From: Mesorhizobium sp. B4-1-4
GTDB taxonomy: Bacteria; Pseudomonadota; Alphaproteobacteria; Rhizobiales; Rhizobiaceae
DNA: 64,000 bases
Assembly (NCBI RefSeq): GCF_006439395.2
Contig: NZ_CP083950.1
Coordinates: 6,065,001 to 6,129,000, forward strand
Direction: 5' to 3'
Position 1 is the first letter of the stretch, and the number at the start of each line of letters is the position of its first letter. Made by a program: the position numbers and the translations under genes. Below, one piece after another: positions 17,687-26,407 of this stretch. The notes beneath the pieces were generated by a model. The model made no database searches. It worked only from the letters and a program-made list of their open reading frames with translations, and was not told where the DNA came from.

Positions 17687-18925
17687 TTGCCACTCATCGC
17701 CAAGAGACTACAAGCCGTCCGACCCTCGCAAACCAAGGCCATGACGGCCGCGGCCGCTGCCCTGCGTGAAAAGGGCGTCGACGTCTTTGCGCTCAGCCAG
17801 GGCGAACCTGATTTCGATACGCCTGAAGCGATTTGCAATGCCGGCATTGCTGCAATTCGTAACGGCAAGACACGGTATACGCCGGTTGCCGGTATCAAGC
17901 CGCTGCGCAACGCGATCAAAGAGAAGTTCCTGCGCGATAATGGCCTGGAGTACGACATTGATCAGATCACCGTCGGCTGCGGTGCCAAGCAGGTGGTCTT
18001 CAACGCTCTGTTTGCAAGTCTGGATCCCGGCGATGAAGTCATCATTCCCACACCCTGCTGGGTGTCTTATCCGGACATGGTGCAGCTTGCCGGCGGCGCC
18101 CCAGTTCTCGTGGCCTGCCACGAGCATTTCGGCTTCAGGCTAAAGCCCACCGATCTGGAGTCGGCGATTACGCCGCGCACCAAGTGGCTGATGCTGAACT
18201 CACCCAACAACCCGACCGGTGCGGTGTATTCCAAGGCCGATCTCGCCGCGCTCGCCGCTGTTCTGCGTCGTCATGATCACGTGCATATACTTGCCGACGA
18301 TATCTACGAGAAGCTTGTCTACGACGTGCCGTTCGTCACGATGGCCGAAGCGGCGCCAGACCTCATCCACCGCACTCTCACCGTTAATGGTGTTTCGAAG
18401 TCCAGCGCCATGACCGGATGGCGCCTCGGTTATGGCGCCGGGCCAATGGATCTAATCAAGGCGATGAACACTATCCAGGGGCAGACCTCGTCGCACACCA
18501 GCTCGATCTCGCAATATGCGGCGATTGAGGCGATCGGCGGCACTCAGGACTATATTGGCGAATTCGTCTCCGGCTTCCGCAAGCGCCGTGACCTTGTCGT
18601 GGAAAAAATCAATGAGACCCAAGGCCTCAAGTGTCGCACGCCGGACGGTGCCTTTTATGTGTTCGTGGATTGCGCCGGGGTAATCGGCAAAATCACGCCT
18701 CAGGGGACAATGATCCAGACAGATACGGATTTTGCCCTTTATCTGCTGGAGCAGTTCGGGGTTGCGGTTGTACCGGGCAGCGGCTTCATGGCCTCGCCTT
18801 ACATCCGCATTTCCTACGCAGCCTCGATCGAGGATTTGGAACACGCTTGCGGCCGAATTCTGGCCGCCTGCGAAGCGCTTTCGGAAAGTGAGAATATCTA
18901 TGAGCAAAGCAAAGCAACTGCGTGA
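17687..18925 (+). CDS. palB: Aspartate-type aminotransferase, probable phosphonoalanine transaminase
   Basis: This 412-residue class I aminotransferase has Asn-Pro in SPNNPTGAVY, the Asp in LADDIYEKL, the Schiff-base lysine in NGVSKSSAMTGWRLG, and the substrate-carboxylate Arg in PYIRISYAAS. Start TTG 17687 has a gaggag site; the open frame extends further left without family similarity. The 3' end overlaps the next gene by 26 bp, so the two are coupled. With phosphonopyruvate hydrolase next door, the natural role is conversion of L-phosphonoalanine to phosphonopyruvate. The role rests on context. Confidence 0.8.
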   Translation: MPLIAKRLQAVRPSQTKAMTAAAAALREKGVDVFALSQGEPDFDTPEAICNAGIAAIRNGKTRYTPVAGIKPLRNAIKEKFLRDNGLEYDIDQITVGCGAKQVVFNALFASLDPGDEVIIPTPCWVSYPDMVQLAGGAPVLVACHEHFGFRLKPTDLESAITPRTKWLMLNSPNNPTGAVYSKADLAALAAVLRRHDHVHILADDIYEKLVYDVPFVTMAEAAPDLIHRTLTVNGVSKSSAMTGWRLGYGAGPMDLIKAMNTIQGQTSSHTSSISQYAAIEAIGGTQDYIGEFVSGFRKRRDLVVEKINETQGLKCRTPDGAFYVFVDCAGVIGKITPQGTMIQTDTDFALYLLEQFGVAVVPGSGFMASPYIRISYAASIEDLEHACGRILAACEALSESENIYEQSKATA

Positions 18926-19772
18926 GCGCATGGCCGAACGCGGCCTCGTTCACATCATGGCGGCCCACAGCCCGCTGTCTGCCATTCTCGCCGAAGAGGC
19001 TGGCTTCGACGGTCTCTGGGCTTCAGGATTTGAACTCTCGGCGCTTTTTGGCCTGCCCGACATGAGTCTGATCTCGATGACCCAGCATCTCGACATGCTG
19101 CGCGCGGTCGCCGGCCGCTCGTCCCTTCCGATCATCGCCGATATCGACTCTGGCTACGGCAATGCGATCAACGTGGTCCATGCCATCCGCGAGTACGAGC
19201 ATGCCGGCAGCAGCGCTGTCGTGATTGAGGACAAAACCTTTCCGAAGGTGACCAGCCTTGCCGCTGGCGGGCGCCAGGAGCTGCTGCGCGTCGAGGAATT
19301 CCAGGGCAAGATCGAGGCGGCGGTCGCCACCCGGCATGACCCGGATTTCCTGGTCATCGCCCGGACCGAGGCCCTGATCGCGGGCTTAAGCGAAGACGAG
19401 GCCCTGAGGCGCGGCATGGCTTATGCCGAGGTCGGAGCAGACATGGTCCTCATCCATTCCAAGAAAAAGGACCCTTCGGAGATCGAAAGCTTCTCTCGCG
19501 CCTGGAAAGGCTCGGTACCTCTGGTTATCGTTCCCAATGCATATCCCGAGCTCGAGGCGGCCCGCATAAAAGCGCTTGGCAATATACGCATGGTTATCTA
19601 CGGCAATTATGGAATTCGCGCAGCCGCAACCGCCATGCAAGAAACCTTCAGCCGTATCGTAGCTGACGGCGGTGTGCAGAATGTTTACAAAGATATTGTC
19701 CCGGTCGAAGAAGTCTTCAGACTGCAGGGGATGGAGAAGACCAAGCAGGATGAGAAACGCTTCTTGCGATGA
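18900..19772 (+). CDS. palA: Phosphonopyruvate hydrolase
   Basis: This 290-residue protein belongs to the isocitrate lyase/PEP mutase superfamily. Metal-site residues are in IIADIDSGYGN and IEDKTFPK. PEP mutases read Asn in the motif EDK-x5-NS, whereas this protein reads EDKTFPKVTS, with Thr118. Thr here, together with GGRQELLRVEEFQGKI, is typical of phosphonopyruvate hydrolase (PphA/PalA), which splits phosphonopyruvate into pyruvate and phosphate. ATG 18900 lies inside the aminotransferase gene. The pair forms a short route from phosphonoalanine to pyruvate and phosphate in the cytoplasm. Confidence 0.87.
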   Translation: MSKAKQLRERMAERGLVHIMAAHSPLSAILAEEAGFDGLWASGFELSALFGLPDMSLISMTQHLDMLRAVAGRSSLPIIADIDSGYGNAINVVHAIREYEHAGSSAVVIEDKTFPKVTSLAAGGRQELLRVEEFQGKIEAAVATRHDPDFLVIARTEALIAGLSEDEALRRGMAYAEVGADMVLIHSKKKDPSEIESFSRAWKGSVPLVIVPNAYPELEAARIKALGNIRMVIYGNYGIRAAATAMQETFSRIVADGGVQNVYKDIVPVEEVFRLQGMEKTKQDEKRFLR

Positions 19773-20107
19773 TCGCCGGGACCGGGACGGGGTTGTCGCG
19801 GCAATGACGTCAGCGATATTTCGCGGCTGCATCGGAACAGGACGGCACAGAACGTTATTGTAGACCCGCTGTGCCCCGTGATCCGGGAACCACCCCCCCA
19901 CAAGACTCTGTTTAAAGAGCTCTGCAAGATTCGGCGTTGTCAGAAGACCTGTCTGGTCGTCAACGCCGGCAAGGCCCGATAACAGAGCCGTCTAACGAAC
20001 AGTCGGCCGCCGTCAAGGCGCGCCTGATCTTTGTACTGTTGTCCCATGTTCCCTTGCGCGAAGGCAGGCACGAGCGATCGATCTCCTTGCCCGTTCAATC
20101 CGTCTCC
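19773..20107. other. Intergenic after palA, no gene seen
   Basis: Open frames here have poor codon patterns and no recognisable similarity. No terminator with a T-run is visible. Confidence 0.4.
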
Positions 20108-20139
20108 TGCGAAGCCGTCCAGCTGCGAAGCCGTCCAGC
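20108..20139. repeat. 16-bp direct tandem repeat, two copies
   Basis: TGCGAAGCCGTCCAGC occurs twice back to back, just left of the duplicated control region. Confidence 0.8.
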
Positions 20140-20159
20140 GATTCATCCCGAATGGGCAT

Positions 20160-20370
20160 CACATGATCGCAAAATTCGATGCTTGTCACAGCCGTGTAAC
20201 ATACGGGGACAAATTGGTGGCTGGATAATTCAAGTTTGGAGGGCGGTGGCGTTGTTGGCCGCCGAACAAGCGGGGACAGCCGAACAAATGGAGACAGGGG
20301 TCATGCAGCCATCACCATCGAGAAAATAGGGTCCCTTCGGCTCCGCCTCCGTCCTGCATGACCGCCTCCC
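20160..20370 (+). pseudogene. Duplicated control region and 5' end of the ABC ATPase gene
   Basis: Read rightward, this stretch matches the reverse complement of about 16430-16600. It contains the TGTCAC/GTAACA palindrome (20184-20201), a diverged leader and then a start-like ATG near 20302 followed by codons for AITIEK. A TAG stop follows (gagaaaatag in place of gagaaaatatca) and similarity fades by 20370. It is an inverted, truncated copy of the ATPase promoter and start. Confidence 0.75.
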
Positions 20371-20675
20371 TCTGTCGCCAGCATGTGCTGGCGTCCCCTG
20401 ATATTGCGAGCCGAACCCTTCTTCAACGAGCTGAGACATCAACGGCATTGTCGCGAGGATTTGACTTTGATCGACTGGACCGCAATCGGGCTGCGAAGAA
20501 TTGGGCCCAATCCAACAGCTTCAAGCTTCCTGTACGTTCTGCCGCGCGAACGCGACAATCGGCAAATCGGGGCAAGAACGGGAGGCGTTGATGACCATTC
20601 GGTTGAACATCCGACTTCGATCCTCCCGTTCGAACTCCACGTCGTATCAGTGCTTGCCAGCCGGAATTGGCTTTA
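20371..20675. other. Spacer between ATPase remnant and antitoxin-like gene
   Basis: An open frame with modest coding character (20383-20676) is present, but I recognise no family and see no ribosome site. No structured repeat was found. Confidence 0.35.
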
Positions 20676-21395
20676 ATGGAAGCCGTGAAGGTGCCAACGG
20701 CGGCAAGCCGTCAAAGTCGACATTGGCGCAACGAAGCCGCGCGGCTGATCGCCGTCGAGGTTGAGCCTGTCCTTCGCCGCCACAATGTGCCTATGGCACG
20801 AGAGACATTGGACTTCGTCGGGAGGCTGGCTGGCCAGGTGCTTGCGGCAGTTATGTGTCTTCCTTCAGAACAGCGCATAGCCTTCGATTGCCGTAGCGAA
20901 ATACTCACCGATGCGGTCTCAAGGCTCGTGCTTTCGCTGGCGATGGAACTAGAGGAGCTCCAAAAGCAGCCGCAGGTGTCCGGAAAGGCATTCGCAAATC
21001 AGGCCATCGCACAGACCAGTGAAGCCTCTGGACCTCAGGACCGGTATACCTTGATCCAGAGCTGGGCTGGTAAGGTGGTCGGCCAAACGTACCTGGAGAA
21101 TGAGCTCCGGATCCCGCGATCGACGCTGCACCTCTGGAAACGCCGCAACGAAGTCATCGCTCTGCCTAAGAGCAGGCGAACTCACGTATTTCCCTTGGCG
21201 CAATTCGTCGATGGACGTCCCGTCGACGGGATCAGTCACGTATTGGCGGAGATAGAAAATCCGCGCTCGGCCTGGTTGTGGCTTGTTCGTCAGTCCGATC
21301 TGCTCGACGACAAGATCCCGTTGGATCTGCTCAAACAGAACAGGATTTTGCAGGTGGCGGATGCAGCCGCGCTTCACGTTAAGTCAGGCGCCTAG
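20676..21395 (+). CDS. HTH protein with DUF2384-like (Xre/MbcA/ParS) C-terminus, orphan antitoxin-like
   Basis: This 239-residue protein has an alpha-helical N-terminal half of unknown role. A helix-turn-helix follows (about 140-175; IPRSTLHLWKRRNEVIALPK), then FPLAQFVDGRPVDGISHVLAEI and a C-terminal segment with IPLDLLKQ. This resembles the toxin-binding part of antitoxins paired with RES toxins and can be aligned with the antitoxin at 23017-23775 (FPAFQFRDGKPDPAVAQVL). No toxin gene lies next to it. A decayed copy is at 335-1005. Start ATG 20676 has a ggaa site; TTG 20667 is possible. Confidence 0.65.
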   Translation: MEAVKVPTAASRQSRHWRNEAARLIAVEVEPVLRRHNVPMARETLDFVGRLAGQVLAAVMCLPSEQRIAFDCRSEILTDAVSRLVLSLAMELEELQKQPQVSGKAFANQAIAQTSEASGPQDRYTLIQSWAGKVVGQTYLENELRIPRSTLHLWKRRNEVIALPKSRRTHVFPLAQFVDGRPVDGISHVLAEIENPRSAWLWLVRQSDLLDDKIPLDLLKQNRILQVADAAALHVKSGA

Positions 21396-21786
21396 TTCAG
21401 CAGTCGTTGTGATCTGCCAAACAAGAAATGAAATCGCCAAGGCTCTCAATGAGGCCTCCGGATCCCACTTGAAATCACGTCCGGACGTTTGTGGATGGCG
21501 ACGCCAATTTCATCAATGCCGACGAGGAGCGTCTGAAAACGCAGTTGGTCCCGACGTCTGGCATTCGAACGACAAGGACGCTGCCTCTTGCGTGCCTGGG
21601 CGGTCAACGAAGTTGTCGTCAACGGCGAAAGCGAGACGGAGCTTTATCGGTTGTCGCTACTGGGTTGAATACTAAACCAGACGTTGGTTGAGGGCGCTTG
21701 CATTCCGTCGTAACGTACATCTGCGCTTTGGTCCGCAAAGCCGTTGAGAACTTGTGCGTTCCCGCCCTGCTTCACAGGAGGATGGA
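21396..21786. other. Spacer with possible coding debris
   Basis: Between about 21485 and 21665 several short frames look coding-like (VNEVVVNGESETELYRLSLLG in one frame, DVWHSNDKDAA in another). This suggests a frameshifted dead gene. I do not recognise the family and it shows no RES motifs. Confidence 0.3.
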
Positions 21787-22041
21787 ATGTCATTTCCTGA
21801 CAATACGTACTTGGCGCCTGAAGACCTGCAGATGCTGTTCCGGGTCTTAAACCGGACCGTGCCGACAAACTGCTCCGAGCGTGTTCGGCAACAAAGAGCA
21901 GCGGCACTGCTTCAGTGGTTCCAAACAGGGGTCGTGGCTGAGGACGAGCTCGAGGACAGGATGCGTTCGATATCGGGAGGAGACCGGCCGCACGATCTTG
22001 TCATTCCTGGAGGTGATCACGGGCGTGGGTTGTTTGCGTAA
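21787..22041 (+). CDS. Small hypothetical protein, 84 residues
   Basis: A strong AGGAGG site (21776-21781) precedes ATG 21787 and the codon pattern looks coding. The sequence has two amphipathic helices (APEDLQMLFRVLNRTV, then RQQRAAALLQWFQTGVVAEDEL) and a glycine-rich tail. There are no membrane segments. It resembles small proteins seen on rhizobial plasmids; no function can be given. It is convergent with the RES toxin gene. Confidence 0.6.
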   Translation: MSFPDNTYLAPEDLQMLFRVLNRTVPTNCSERVRQQRAAALLQWFQTGVVAEDELEDRMRSISGGDRPHDLVIPGGDHGRGLFA

Positions 22042-22390
22042 TCACAGGCTCCGCCAAAGCGCGGCGAAGCCGCGGCGCTTGCCCTCGACACGTTCTGTCA
22101 ACAGTTCAGGCGTCCAAGATATCTCCGGTTGGTCAAGTGACCGTTTCGTCCGCAATAGCCGAGGGGCGGGCGCTATGGCCATTCTCCGCGGCGGTGATGA
22201 TCGCATCCCCTCGCAGGGCGTTCGCCTTCGGTTTTTAGCGGCAGCCATCAGCCGTTGGGAGGCGGTACCGGGGGGTGCCACAGGCGTTTCGCAGCCAGTG
22301 CGAGACTCGCCTTTACTCGCGACGAGGTGGGTCGTTTCCAATCCCAGCTCTACTATCCCCGCCGGTGGTCTGGTGTCCGATCGGCTCCAT
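22042..22390. other. Spacer, no supported gene
   Basis: A 99-codon frame on the minus strand has no ribosome site and no recognisable motif. I see no repeat or terminator here. Confidence 0.35.
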
Positions 22391-23020
22391 TTACAGGGTC
22401 AGCACGATGCCGGAAAGCCGCCCAAGCTCGACCAGGCGGTCAAGCAGAGGTGGCGAACTGGCAAACTCCTCGGAACTGATAACATCAAGCGAGGATTCGT
22501 CGACGCGCGTTCCAAACAGGACTAGGCATTTCTCCTCGTCGAAACGCCGTGATGTCCAGATCATGCCATCGAGCGTCGGATTGGCATCATGAATCGCTTG
22601 TGCCCAAGCTCTGGTGGAGGGGTATGACGAGGGCGGGGTGTCGATCAGCGACTGACGCGTGATGCTCCACTTGTTGAGATCGGGTTCGAATAGGCGTGCG
22701 AGCCGCAGGTCACGGTCGACCCTGATAAGTGAGCCGGCGAGTTCCTCAACCTTGCTCATTGGGAGTGTCTTGAAGGCGGCGGACGGATCGATATCGTGGA
22801 ACACCGACTCGTAAGCGGCGCACCCAAATGAAGTTCCCGCGTATATCGTGGGAACTTGTTTGCCGGCGCTCGTGAAGGGAGCGAATCTGGAAGAGCCAAA
22901 GCCTGGGTTGAACTCGCGCGCCCGTCGGTTCCGCGAATGTACGCGATGCAACTCCGTCCCGGCCGGAAGGACCAGAACATTGCAGCTTAGGGATAGAGGC
23001 GGGGAGGGAACGACGATCAA
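22391..23020 (-). CDS. RES-domain toxin
   Basis: This 209-residue protein is an almost complete RES domain. Arg26 is in ELHRVHS, Arg45 in SSRFAP, Tyr60 in IYAG and Glu71 in AAYESVF, matching the conserved Arg/Glu pattern of the NAD-degrading RES toxins (MbcT/Res). ATG 23020 overlaps the antitoxin stop by 4 bp. RES toxins act in the cytoplasm by destroying NAD+, and are held inactive by an Xre/MbcA/ParS-type antitoxin encoded next door. Order (antitoxin first) and overlap fit a type II toxin-antitoxin operon. Confidence 0.88.
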   Translation of the reverse strand: MIVVPSPPLSLSCNVLVLPAGTELHRVHSRNRRAREFNPGFGSSRFAPFTSAGKQVPTIYAGTSFGCAAYESVFHDIDPSAAFKTLPMSKVEELAGSLIRVDRDLRLARLFEPDLNKWSITRQSLIDTPPSSYPSTRAWAQAIHDANPTLDGMIWTSRRFDEEKCLVLFGTRVDESSLDVISSEEFASSPPLLDRLVELGRLSGIVLTL

Positions 23021-23775
23021 TCTGTCGTTGCCTCCCCCAATTTACGCGCAGCCTCGACAACCAAGGCCATCCGCTCGAGATTCTCCGAAGGAACTTTTCC
23101 GTCCAGCCACGGGTTCGACGAGACGAACCAGAAGGCAACTTGCCATTGGCTCATTTTTGGCGGCAACGCCTGTAGCACCTGCGCGACCGCGGGATCGGGC
23201 TTGCCGTCCCTGAACTGGAAGGCTGGAAACAATTCGCGGCCACGCAGTTGCACCGAGAATACCTTCTTCTCGGCCTTCCATCTCGATCCCGTTGCACTCT
23301 TATTGCGAGCGTTGTGGCCTGCCAATCCAGCCAGGTCCGCGCTCGTCAGGCACGGGACACTCTCCACGAACCCTACACGCGCCCGGGCATTGTCGGCCTC
23401 GATCTTCGATCTAACTTCCGACATCGGGTCATTGGCGGGAAGCATGGCCTCCACCAAGAGCTCCATGTTACGCTCCGACAGTTCTACTCGTTTCTCGGCC
23501 ACTACCGCACTAAGCGGCTCGAGAAGCCGCGCGGTGGCTGGATCCAAGGTCCGAAAAGGCGCGACTTCTTGGAAGACATCCCTCACAGCCTTCTTCACGG
23601 TCGCCCTAAGACGCGTGGACTCCGCGATCCTAAACTTACGGCTTCGAGGTCCTTCCTTCTTGGCCGCGCTGCTCTTTTCCGGCTTGTCTATAGCGCGAAG
23701 CCTTTCCACCAGCGTGTCCGCCATAAGCCGCTCGATTTCGGTCTCGGTGAAATTGTTCGATGGCGCATTCGGCAT
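23017..23775 (-). CDS. Antitoxin with DUF2384-like toxin-binding domain, unusually long N-terminus
   Basis: This 252-residue protein runs from ATG 23775, with a GGAGG site directly upstream. Residues 1-100 are a charged helical region. A HTH-like section lies near 140-185 (LTSADLAGLAGHNARNKSA), then FPAFQFRDGKPDPAVAQVL, and the C-terminus reads FWFVSSNPWLDGKVPSENL, the DUF2384 pattern. Usual RES antitoxins are about 130-160 residues, so the N-terminal 100 residues are extra. It probably neutralises the RES toxin and represses their promoter. Confidence 0.8.
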   Translation of the reverse strand: MPNAPSNNFTETEIERLMADTLVERLRAIDKPEKSSAAKKEGPRSRKFRIAESTRLRATVKKAVRDVFQEVAPFRTLDPATARLLEPLSAVVAEKRVELSERNMELLVEAMLPANDPMSEVRSKIEADNARARVGFVESVPCLTSADLAGLAGHNARNKSATGSRWKAEKKVFSVQLRGRELFPAFQFRDGKPDPAVAQVLQALPPKMSQWQVAFWFVSSNPWLDGKVPSENLERMALVVEAARKLGEATTD

Positions 23776-23816
23776 TGCAGCCTCCAGTGAGATCGGTGAT
23801 GATCTTCCGGCATTAC

Positions 23817-24083
23817 TTATATCACGTGAAAGCAATTTTCAAGCTGGGATACCGGTGGCCATGCGCGCGAACCTTGGCTGTCCTCGACCCGTTCCAGCGG
23901 GCTTTCGTCGCGGAACTGTGAAGCAACCTGAGGCATCAGCCAATTCGCAACGTCAGCGCGGTCTGCGTCCACCATGTGTCGAAGACCATATGGCTTACCT
24001 AGTGCAAGCGCGACAAAATCGAGCTTGCCGTGCCCGTCAAGCGCAATGCGATGAACACGAGGACTTCCGACCGTGCTGTTTGC
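23817..24083 (-). other. Open reading frame fragment without start, unknown
   Basis: Between a TAG near 24085 and a TAA at 23817-23819 the minus strand is open for about 88 codons with a strong coding look (HRIALDGHGKLDFVALALGK, then VDADRADVANWLMPQV). There is no ATG near its beginning. It ends 42 bp before the antitoxin start, so it may be the 3' end of a lost upstream gene. I do not recognise it. Confidence 0.4.
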
Positions 24084-24160
24084 CTACCACGAGGGGCCTT
24101 CGATACGATACGTTGCCCAGCGGGTCAGACGTTGAGACCGTCGGGCAAGCACAATTCGGA

Positions 24161-25168
24161 CTAGCCCGCCAGTATCCTCTCACCAAGTACAATGATGCCA
24201 TCGCCACGAGTCGTACGGCCTTTGGCTCGTCGGCAGATGACAATGCCGGACGCCCGGCTCATGCATGCGACTGGATCCCGCCAAGGCGTTTCGGGGAAGA
24301 GAATTTGTCCTAATTTTTGGTCAGTGCGCACCTCCTCCCCCAATTCGACGAAAGGCTCGAACACACCGCTGGCATCTGCGTGGACGTAATGCGTACTGCG
24401 AGGACTGGCACGACGGATCAATGCCGGCATCTGAGGTTCGGGAAGCCCGTCGATCCATCTGGATGAGATGGCACCAAGGTGGACGAGGACGCGGAGAATG
24501 CCAGCTTGCGTCATGGCAATGTTGTCTCGGGAAGTGATGCCGCCGCCGCCGATTTCGCTTCCGAGGCGTCTGATACCGATGCGACGGCACGCACCGATCA
24601 ATGCCGCGTCGCCGCCACCCGACTCGTCAAACACGTAAGCAGTTTTCGCTCCAAACGCTTTCAAGATTTCGACCATTTGCGATTGAGCGACAGGATCTGG
24701 ATCGAGTGTAATCGTTGGGCCCGGAAGATAAAGCAGTGAATTGCCGCCCGAGTGGATGTCGATGACCAACTCGAACAGGGGGAGAAGGTCGCTCTCCACG
24801 ATATGAGCGATGCGCTCGGTCAATGTCCCTCGCGGGTTCCCCGGGAAGCAGCGATTGAGGTTGACCTGGTCAACAGGAGATACCCGCGATCCGACAAGTG
24901 CTGCTGGCACGTTGAGCGCGGGAATGATCAGGACATGGCCCCTTACGTCCTCAACCTCAAACCGTTGAGCAAGCTTGGTCCAGGCGATTTGACCTTCAAA
25001 CTCATCGCCGTGGACCGCGCCAAGGCACAGGACGCGCGGTCCCTCGCCATTGCGGATCGAAATGACCGGAATGAGGATCGATCCATAGGCAGATTCGTCA
25101 GTTGAATGGGGCACACGGATGTAGCCGGAGTGCTTCCCTTCCTGGTGCAGGTCGAAATCGATAATCAT
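24161..25168 (-). CDS. Succinylglutamate desuccinylase/aspartoacylase-family deacylase (cassette C)
   Basis: This 335-residue paralogue of the deacylase at 12190 has zinc ligands in AVHGDEFEG and IDIHSGG and the binding motif QVNLNRCFPG. A ggag site precedes ATG 25168, 16 bp after the stop of the alpha/beta hydrolase gene, so the two are in one operon. It probably removes an N-acyl group from the compound brought in by the cassette C SBP. The two copies may handle different acyl donors. Confidence 0.82.
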   Translation of the reverse strand: MIIDFDLHQEGKHSGYIRVPHSTDESAYGSILIPVISIRNGEGPRVLCLGAVHGDEFEGQIAWTKLAQRFEVEDVRGHVLIIPALNVPAALVGSRVSPVDQVNLNRCFPGNPRGTLTERIAHIVESDLLPLFELVIDIHSGGNSLLYLPGPTITLDPDPVAQSQMVEILKAFGAKTAYVFDESGGGDAALIGACRRIGIRRLGSEIGGGGITSRDNIAMTQAGILRVLVHLGAISSRWIDGLPEPQMPALIRRASPRSTHYVHADASGVFEPFVELGEEVRTDQKLGQILFPETPWRDPVACMSRASGIVICRRAKGRTTRGDGIIVLGERILAG

Positions 25169-25183
25169 CTTTTGACTCCAGTT

Positions 25184-26284
25184 TCAACGCTGGCCAATCG
25201 CATCCAAACGGGCGCGAAGCTTGCGTATCTTGATTAGAAGAGGGGGGATTGCCGAGGCGGTTGATTGGGCACCCAGCGCGCCGGTAAAAAACAGGTGTCC
25301 GCCGGGAATCGTGGCAGTCAGTTCATGAACCTGCTTTATCAGAACAGATGATAGCTCGCTCCAAGCATCGGCCATCTGTTCCGGCGAACGTGCGGCTAAA
25401 GGCTGCAACCAGGTACGGAAGATTTTCTGGGAATTCAGAAAACCCCAGCTGGCAGCATCCGAGGCCGCATGGCGCAAATCGCTGGTCGATTGAGGAACCA
25501 GACAGGCTGTAAGCGGGTAATTGCCGTAGTCGAAGCTACCCGTATCGTCGATCGCCGCGGCGATATCGGCAATCACCGAACCGTCACGCCAGCGCAGCCG
25601 GGATCCGTTAAGATTGAGCGGGTGATTGCAGCGAAACATTTCGAAGTAGCGTTCTGGATCAAAGACAGGCCGTCCGTTGAGCCGAGCCTGCTCCTCGATC
25701 GCTACATCCCACCAATCAGTGCTTTCGCCTTCACAGCCTGGCTTGGGATAACGCATCTCCCTTAGTCCTGCTTGATTGAGCCAGATTTTCGGATCTGTAT
25801 CGCTGTTGAGAAACAATGGTGGCGTCGCGGCGAGCGACACAAAGGCCTCAATATTCAGGCCGATATAATTAGCGGCCATGTTAAAGGGAGGCGCGGCATA
25901 TCCCGCCATGCTCCAACCCAGGACAACGACATCTCTGCCCAAGCCGTTATCATCGATCACATTTCTGGTTACTCCCGCCGCGACGCGCCCCCATTCAGTC
26001 AGGTTCATAGCCGGATAAAGACGATCGTAAACCGGATGATCGGACGGATAGGAAATCGCAAGAAGGCTAAAGCCCTCCAGCGCCAGCCAGTGGTCGAGAA
26101 AATCGTCGCGGCAAAGGTCGGGATGGCCGTAAGCAATGCGGGCGAGATGTCCGCCCCCCGGCAGAAACACCACCAGCGGCTTGTCAGGCGATCCCCGACG
26201 AAAATAGGTCAACGCCGGGTATCCCGCAGCTTCGAGAATCCGCTCGCCGCGCAAAAGCAGCGAACCGGGTTTCATGGGTTCCAT
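25184..26284 (-). CDS. Alpha/beta hydrolase
   Basis: This 366-residue protein has the nucleophile elbow GWSMAG (about 134-139), an oxyanion region FLPGGGHLAR and a late His in IPGGHLFFTG. It is longer than simple esterases and has no signal peptide. It is flanked by the SBP and deacylase genes on the same strand. An esterase or amidase step on the imported compound is the natural inference; the substrate is unknown. ATG 26275 is an alternative start. Confidence 0.75.
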   Translation of the reverse strand: MEPMKPGSLLLRGERILEAAGYPALTYFRRGSPDKPLVVFLPGGGHLARIAYGHPDLCRDDFLDHWLALEGFSLLAISYPSDHPVYDRLYPAMNLTEWGRVAAGVTRNVIDDNGLGRDVVVLGWSMAGYAAPPFNMAANYIGLNIEAFVSLAATPPLFLNSDTDPKIWLNQAGLREMRYPKPGCEGESTDWWDVAIEEQARLNGRPVFDPERYFEMFRCNHPLNLNGSRLRWRDGSVIADIAAAIDDTGSFDYGNYPLTACLVPQSTSDLRHAASDAASWGFLNSQKIFRTWLQPLAARSPEQMADAWSELSSVLIKQVHELTATIPGGHLFFTGALGAQSTASAIPPLLIKIRKLRARLDAIGQR

Positions 26285-26407
26285 GACGTCAACTTTTGCG
26301 CTTCGCGTTCTGTCCGTACTGAGGACAAGCCCTTCGGAAGGTGCCAGCCCGGCAGCGGAAGTTCAGCGGCGACCGAAAAGGAGCGTTCGGTCACCGGGTT
26401 CCCAGCC

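Noticed and set aside
18900..19772. PEP mutase or 2-methylisocitrate lyase as the identity of the palA gene
   Set aside because: Thr in place of the PEP mutase Asn, and the neighbouring aminotransferase and LysR gene, favour phosphonopyruvate hydrolase; there is no phosphonopyruvate decarboxylase gene for a biosynthetic route.
19937..20329. 130-codon frame after palA
   Set aside because: It runs through the duplicated control region and ATPase remnant, which explain the sequence better.
22042..22341. 99-codon leftward frame between the small hypothetical gene and the RES toxin
   Set aside because: No ribosome site and no recognisable similarity; not enough to call a gene.
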